Of a stretch of DNA of 8,512 nucleotides, positions 4,859 to 8,512 are shown one piece after another. A program made the position numbers and the translations under genes. Each line of letters starts with the position of its first letter. Position 1 is the first letter of the stretch. Origin of the DNA: an uncultured Ruminococcus sp. GTDB lineage: Bacteria; Bacillota; Clostridia; Oscillospirales; CAG-272. The notes below the pieces were generated by a model. The model saw nothing but the letters and a program-made list of their open reading frames with translations, was not told the origin of the DNA and did not search any database. The stretch is taken from NCBI GenBank assembly GCA_902778205.1, contig CACYWX010000121.1, positions 1 through 8,512 of the forward strand, given 5' to 3'.

Positions 4859-7567
4859 ATGAACGCAAAGCGATTTCTCATTGTTTCGGCGGCTCTGCTG
4901 CTGACTCCGGTCCTGCTCCTTATGCCCGGATGCCGGAAAACCGCCCCCACGGCTCCCTCTCCGACGGTATCCCAGCCTTCCCAGGCCGATCCCGCGCCCG
5001 AGGAGGAACCGTCATCCGAAGCGCAGAAACCGGACGATTCTCAGGAGGCCGCTCCCGTCACCCTTCCCCTCTTCGGATCGGACGGACGCCCCCTGTTCAC
5101 GATCATCAAGCCCGCCGGAGCGGATGAGGAGACCGCCGCCTGCGCCTCCGCCCTGGTCAAGGCCGTCAACGACAGGACCGGCAAAAAGTTCAAGCTGACG
5201 GACGACGGCGCGGAGGCGGATCCCGAGGCTTACGAAATCCTGGTGGGGCTCACCTCGCGACCGGAAAGCGCGGCCTGCTTCTCCGACTTCGCCGCCCTGA
5301 CCGCCGGGGACGGATCCCCGCTTCAGACATACGGAGGTTATCTGATGGCACAGTACGGCAACAAAATCTGTCTTTCGGCGTCCGACGGCGGCATGCTGCG
5401 CCGGGCCGTGGACGACTTCGCGGAAAACTGGCTCAGCGCAAAATCCGTTTCCGTTCCGGCGGGAGGACGCTCCGCGGGACAGCGGGAGACGCTGACCCTG
5501 ACCGCCCTCACGGAGGAGACCCGCCCCGCCCTGATCGCCCCCGCCCGATCCGGGGATGAACCCATCATCGCGGACATCGTGGCCACCGACGCGGCTTACG
5601 GAGCGGATCCCACCGGAAAGCGCGACAGCGGCCCGGCTCTGCGGAAGGCTCTGACCGCCTGCGCGGCGAAGGGAGGCGGCACGGTCTGGCTCCCGGCGGG
5701 AGAGTATCTTCTGACGGCCACGGTGGAGATCCCGGCCTTCGTGACCCTGCAGGGGCAGAGAGCCGACGACGATCCGAAGACCGCCGGGGAATACGGAACC
5801 ATAATCAAGGCGAAGCCGAAGAGCGGATCGAGTCCGGCGTCCTCCCTGTTCGTGCTCCGGGGGAGCTGCGGCGTCTGCGGGATCACCGTCTGGTATCCGG
5901 ATCAGACTCTGGAGAAGCCGGTCCCCTATCCCTATACCTTCTACGTCACCGGAAACGGTCAGGGCGGCTACATGCTCCAGACCATCCGGGATGTGCTGGT
6001 GGTCAACGGATGGCGGGGCATCGGGGCCTGCGTCGTCGAAAACAACGCCCACGAGCAGACCACCATCGAGAACTTCCGGGGCACCTTTCTCTCCCACGCC
6101 GCCAAATCCTGCAATGAGGCGGACGTGGGCACCTGGAAATCCATCCGCGTGTCCCCCGATTACTGGGCGGATTCACCTCTGCCCGGCGCGCCCGACCGGG
6201 AGACCCTGGCGGCATACACCCGGGAAAACGCCGAGGGGCTGGTGCTGGGAGACCTGGAATGGGATCAGTTCGCCGACATCACCGTGGAGGACTGCCTGAC
6301 CGGGATCCACACCGTCCGGGGGACCCGCGTGACCTTCAACGGCGAAATGGCGGACGTGACGGTGCGCCGCTGCTCTGTTGGTCTCCTGATCGACGACATG
6401 GATCAGCGCTGGGGCATGAATCTGGCCCGCTCCTCCTTTGAGGACTGCCCGGAGCCCATCGTCAACAACACCCGCGCCATGGTGAAGCTGACGGACGTGG
6501 CCTTCCCGGAGGATACGGAGATCGGCGGCACCGTCCGGAAATCCGAGGGGGATCTTTCCTCCCTCGCCGTCGATTACGGCCGGACCCACACCGCTCCCCG
6601 CACGGCCGCCTGGACCGCCCCGCTCCGCTCCGACAACAGCCTGGACGTGTCCGCCGAGCTTCAGGACGCGCTGGATCAGGTGGGAGAGGCCGGGGGAGGC
6701 ATCCTCTATCTGCCCGCCGGGACCTACCGTCTGGACCGGCCGGTGACCGTTCCCGAGGGCGTGGAGCTGAGAGGGGCCTCCTCCGTTCCCACCCGCGGTC
6801 AGACCGGCTGGTCGAAGGGAACTCTGATCTCCTCGGTCTACGGCATGGGACAACCCTCCTCGGACCCGGCGCTTCTGACGCTGGAAACCCGGGCGGGAGT
6901 CAGCGGAATCCGGTTCGTCTATCCCGAAAACGGTCCGGGGAAGGCCGCCGGGACGCCCTTCGTGATCCGCGGGACCGGGGAGGACGTGTACTGCGTCAAC
7001 GTGGCCATCGCGGCGGCAGGCTCCGGGGTGGATTTCACAGGATGCGACCGGCATTTCATCAAGAAGGTCACCGCCTGCTGCTACGACCGCGGCATTCAGG
7101 CGGGCGGACGGGACGGAACCATCGAGGGATGCCTGCAGAACGCTACCGTCATGATGCGCCACGGGCTGAACTTCCTGGTGGGCTGGATCCCGGAGGGGGA
7201 GGTCTTCGACAAGCTGTTCCCCATCCTCCGGGACCGGAGCGTGTTCCTGACCCTGGACGGTGCGTCGGGCGAGCAGGTGCTGAACTACTTCGCCTACGGG
7301 GTGAAGACGGTGCTGGAGGTCCGGGATTCAAAGGACGTGCTGGTCGTGAATCTGGGCGGGGACAACATCGGCTCGGACGCTCCCCTGCTCCGGGCGGAGA
7401 ACTCCTCCCTGACGGTCATCAACGCCCAGCGGTATAACGGCGTCTTGTACGAGACCGCCGGGAACTGCGACTTCAGCTTCTACAATCCTCTCTCCATCGG
7501 CGAAAAGCGGGAGAAGAACCTGATCCACAGCGAGGAATTCTCCTTCGAGGCGGTGAACGGGGAATAA
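4859..7567 (+). CDS. Double right-handed beta-helix lipoprotein, pectate-lyase superfamily type, 902 residues
   Basis: ATG at 4859 is preferred to the in-frame ATG at 4826. It has AAAGG eight bases upstream and gives a proper lipoprotein signal (MNAKR, hydrophobic core, L-M-P-G-C with Cys25), whereas the earlier ATG lies inside the terminator hairpin. Order: disordered Pro/Glu linker (26-65); an alpha/beta domain (about 68-215) with Y-E-I-L-V-G-L-T-S-R-P-E-S, like the N-terminal domain of alpha-glucuronidases and related glycosidases; then two beta-helix units. Unit one (about 236-575) opens A-A-Y-G-A-D-P-T-G-K-R-D-S and has G-G-G-T-V-W-L-P-A-G-E-Y. Unit two (about 592-880) repeats the theme with G-G-G-I-L-Y-L-P-A-G-T-Y. 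Both are the hallmark of the Pectate_lyase_3 family. I see no GH28 signature, so lyase, hydrolase or purely binding roles remain open. Outer-face attachment and the neighbouring surface and solute-binding proteins suggest polysaccharide processing. Confidence 0.9.
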   Translation: MNAKRFLIVSAALLLTPVLLLMPGCRKTAPTAPSPTVSQPSQADPAPEEEPSSEAQKPDDSQEAAPVTLPLFGSDGRPLFTIIKPAGADEETAACASALVKAVNDRTGKKFKLTDDGAEADPEAYEILVGLTSRPESAACFSDFAALTAGDGSPLQTYGGYLMAQYGNKICLSASDGGMLRRAVDDFAENWLSAKSVSVPAGGRSAGQRETLTLTALTEETRPALIAPARSGDEPIIADIVATDAAYGADPTGKRDSGPALRKALTACAAKGGGTVWLPAGEYLLTATVEIPAFVTLQGQRADDDPKTAGEYGTIIKAKPKSGSSPASSLFVLRGSCGVCGITVWYPDQTLEKPVPYPYTFYVTGNGQGGYMLQTIRDVLVVNGWRGIGACVVENNAHEQTTIENFRGTFLSHAAKSCNEADVGTWKSIRVSPDYWADSPLPGAPDRETLAAYTRENAEGLVLGDLEWDQFADITVEDCLTGIHTVRGTRVTFNGEMADVTVRRCSVGLLIDDMDQRWGMNLARSSFEDCPEPIVNNTRAMVKLTDVAFPEDTEIGGTVRKSEGDLSSLAVDYGRTHTAPRTAAWTAPLRSDNSLDVSAELQDALDQVGEAGGGILYLPAGTYRLDRPVTVPEGVELRGASSVPTRGQTGWSKGTLISSVYGMGQPSSDPALLTLETRAGVSGIRFVYPENGPGKAAGTPFVIRGTGEDVYCVNVAIAAAGSGVDFTGCDRHFIKKVTACCYDRGIQAGGRDGTIEGCLQNATVMMRHGLNFLVGWIPEGEVFDKLFPILRDRSVFLTLDGASGEQVLNYFAYGVKTVLEVRDSKDVLVVNLGGDNIGSDAPLLRAENSSLTVINAQRYNGVLYETAGNCDFSFYNPLSIGEKREKNLIHSEEFSFEAVNGE

Positions 7568-7591
7568 GCGGACACAGCGCCCGAAGCGCAA

Positions 7592-7643
7592 ACCGGCTGA
7601 CGGTCCCTCCTCATGAAAAGGAGAGCGCGTCAGCCGGTGTTTG
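7592..7643 (+). terminator. Hairpin terminator after the beta-helix lipoprotein gene
   Basis: ACCGGCTGACG (7592-7602) and CGTCAGCCGGT (7628-7638) form a perfect 11-bp stem, with a further CTCCT/AGGAG pairing inside the loop. The following bases, GTTTG, are only moderately T-rich, so termination may be partial and some transcripts may enter the foldback region. It starts 24 bases after the stop codon. Confidence 0.65.
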
Positions 7644-7699
7644 TATGGTAAGGGATTAGCTAAAGGAGTATCCCTTATATCCAAACCTTGCCGGTCGCG

Positions 7700-7745
7700 G
7701 ACCGCATTCCTGCGGTCTGAAGGAAGGAAACGCTTCGCGTTTCCA
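7700..7745. repeat. Left-arm double hairpin module with 25-bp inverted copy at 8273-8297
   Basis: GACCGCA-TTCC-TGCGGTC (7700-7717) is a perfect hairpin. It is followed by a second one, GGAAACGC-TTC-GCGTTTCC (7726-7744). The stretch 7721-7745 is repeated exactly, in reverse complement, at 8273-8297. Confidence 0.85.
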
Positions 7746-7860
7746 ATTTAATGGCCTTGCGCAGGCCGGGCGCCTGGGAGAGGAACTCTGGCCGTCCCCC
7801 TCCCAGGAGGGTCCCCGGCCGGAGAGCATAATCCTGACCGCTCATATCTGCATACAAGCC

Positions 7861-8122
7861 TATTCGCGAATCCCATGTCCTCGCGCGGACTATATTTGTG
7901 TAGCTGAAACATACGTGGAACAAGTTCCACGGTTTTCTCGGGAGCCTCGAAAACAGCGATCGAAACGCGCATTGGACAGAGGGCTAAAACCTACGTTTCA
8001 CTAATGGTTTACGGTTGAGCTGTCAATCCGCGAAGTCGAACACCCTGTTTCGTCTTTACTCCATCGCGACCCATGACAATGCGCGACTGAATCTTTTTGA
8101 CCTCCAGTTATACGATCAAAGA
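7861..8122. other. Lower-GC core of the foldback, candidate structured RNA, no gene seen
   Basis: By hand count 7861-8160 is 145 G+C of 300 (about 48%), against roughly 60-70% in the neighbouring genes (a sampled 60-base line in the beta-helix gene gives 70%). No plausible protein is encoded. Local pairings include CGTGGAAC/GTTCCACG at 7914-7931, GTTTTC/GAAAAC around 7932-7954, and the long-range 7966-7974 with 8077-8085. No tRNA, rRNA, group I or group II intron signature was recognised, and I see no convincing promoter. Confidence 0.45.
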
Positions 8123-8272
8123 CCGCGCGAGGATTGGGTTGAACAATCTGGCTTGTATATAGGACCGTGAGGACAGGTTATGCTCCCCGGCCAAGGGGGA
8201 CCCTCCGGGGAGGGGCACCTTCGGCCAGAGATGGTGTCCCTCCCCGGTGCCTCCGCGCACAGCGGATTTTTC

Positions 8273-8297
8273 TGGAAACGCGAAGCGTTTCCTTCCT
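8273..8297. repeat. Right-arm copy of the 25-bp inverted repeat
   Basis: Exact reverse complement of 7721-7745. It holds GGAAACGC-GAA-GCGTTTCC (8274-8292), a self-complementary hairpin, so each arm can fold on itself or pair with the other arm. Confidence 0.85.
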
Positions 8298-8336
8298 CTC
8301 AGCGCGGGTCTAAGGGATACTCATTTAAGGTATCCT

Positions 8337-8512
8337 TTACGGCAGCTCCTCGTACTTCTGGAGCAGCTTTTCCAGGCCCTTGTTCATGGACTTCTGGGTC
8401 TTGGAGAAGGTGGAGGCTACGGTGTCGTGCTTCACGCCGTCCCGGACCAGATCGTCCAGAGAGCCCATGCCAGACAGGGTGCTCTGATAGGCGTACCCGA
8501 AGTCGATGCTGA
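8337..8512 (-). CDS. Extracellular solute-binding protein, last 57 residues (5' end outside window)
   Basis: Read on the - strand from the window edge to TAA at 8339-8337, the frame encodes 57 residues beginning S-I-D-F-G-Y-A-Y-Q-S and ending K-G-L-E-K-L-L-Q-K-Y-E-E-L-P. It aligns with the C-terminus of the complete solute-binding protein at 1761-3266: Y-D-I-G-Y, G-L-S-G-M, N-T-A-S-S-K-F, then L-N-K-A-L-E-K-L. Both have the same number of residues after L-E-K-L, so the end is natural rather than truncated. It is closer to the 501-residue paralogue than to the protein at 1-626. The signal peptide and most of the binding domain are outside the window. No separate terminator follows; the foldback element starts at the stop codon itself, so transcripts would run into it. 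Confidence 0.85.
   Translation of the reverse strand, partial: SIDFGYAYQSTLSGMGSLDDLVRDGVKHDTVASTFSKTQKSMNKGLEKLLQKYEELP

Larger units (their letters stand above)
7649..8339. repeat. 691-bp concentric foldback (long imperfect inverted repeat), non-coding
   Basis: This stretch between two convergent genes holds no credible coding frame. It is a nested series of reverse-complementary segments: 7666-7677 with 8311-8322 (12 of 12), 7721-7745 with 8273-8297 (25 of 25), 7786-7794 with 8222-8230 (9 of 9), 7798-7816 with 8196-8214 (18 of 19), 7824-7831 with 8178-8185 (8 of 8), 7852-7860 with 8150-8158 (9 of 9), 7878-7888 with 8123-8133 (11 of 11) and 7966-7974 with 8077-8085 (9 of 9). Most midpoints fall at 8004-8009, the outermost at 7994 and the innermost at about 8025. 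The ends are themselves palindromic: TAAGGGAT/ATCCCTTA at 7649-7677, and TAAGGGATAC with GTATCCTTTA at 8311-8339 (one G-T pair). It could be a foldback or MITE-like element without a transposase gene, or the DNA of a large structured RNA. The structure is seen directly; the identity is not known. Confidence 0.8.

Noticed and set aside
5012..7162. Long antisense frames opposite the beta-helix lipoprotein (5012-6097 and 6173-7162)
   Set aside because: Low-quality GC-bias shadows without ribosome-binding sites; the + strand gene has signal peptide and domain evidence.
7675..7923. 82-residue open frame in the left arm of the foldback
   Set aside because: It is translation through the inverted-repeat blocks, with no ribosome-binding site and no protein-like pattern.
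7649..8339. Group I or group II intron, tRNA, CRISPR array or integron attC site in the foldback
   Set aside because: No domain V-like hairpin, no intron end signals, no regular repeat-spacer pattern and no attC core sites were seen.
8180..8512. 110-residue open frame on the + strand at the right edge
   Set aside because: It covers repeat arm and the antisense of the third solute-binding protein gene, which is better supported by homology.

Overview
The window is about 8.5 kb of GC-rich bacterial DNA. It has Gram-positive-style promoters (two exact TTGACA-17-TATAAT matches), strong purine-rich Shine-Dalgarno sites, lipoprotein signal peptides and intrinsic terminators. The mix of proteins (large orphan extracellular solute-binding lipoproteins, a DUF3789-like mini membrane protein, surface carbohydrate-binding-like proteins) points to an uncultured gut-type Clostridia (Bacillota), perhaps Oscillospirales-like. 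That assignment is inference from style, not from a marker gene.

Layout. (1) 1-626, + strand: the C-terminal 207 residues of a solute-binding protein, closed by a bidirectional terminator at 660-719. (2) 731-1674, - strand: a 40-residue membrane protein and a 201-residue conserved hypothetical protein. They are probably co-transcribed from a perfect consensus promoter (1646-1674) that overlaps a GC-rich inverted repeat. (3) 1685-3319, - strand: a complete 501-residue solute-binding lipoprotein with its terminator and a -10 element. (4) 3477-7640, + strand: a perfect consensus promoter drives a 411-residue surface protein (two tandem carbohydrate-binding-like domains, Glu/Pro stalk, C-terminal membrane anchor). 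After a textbook terminator hairpin, with almost no gap, comes a 902-residue double beta-helix lipoprotein of the pectate-lyase superfamily type. (5) 7649-8339: a 0.69-kb non-coding, concentric foldback structure with a lower-GC core. (6) 8337-8512, - strand: the last 57 residues of a third solute-binding protein, whose stop codon is the outermost triplet of the foldback.

How it fits together. Three paralogous solute-binding proteins surround two exported proteins that look built to bind or process polysaccharide at the cell surface, so the locus reads as glycan capture and uptake. No permease, ATPase or obvious catalytic glycoside hydrolase signature is present here, so the substrate is unknown. 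The least explained item is the foldback at 7649-8339. At least eight complementary segments, nested in the right order around a common centre, could be a foldback or MITE-like mobile element or a large structured non-coding RNA.
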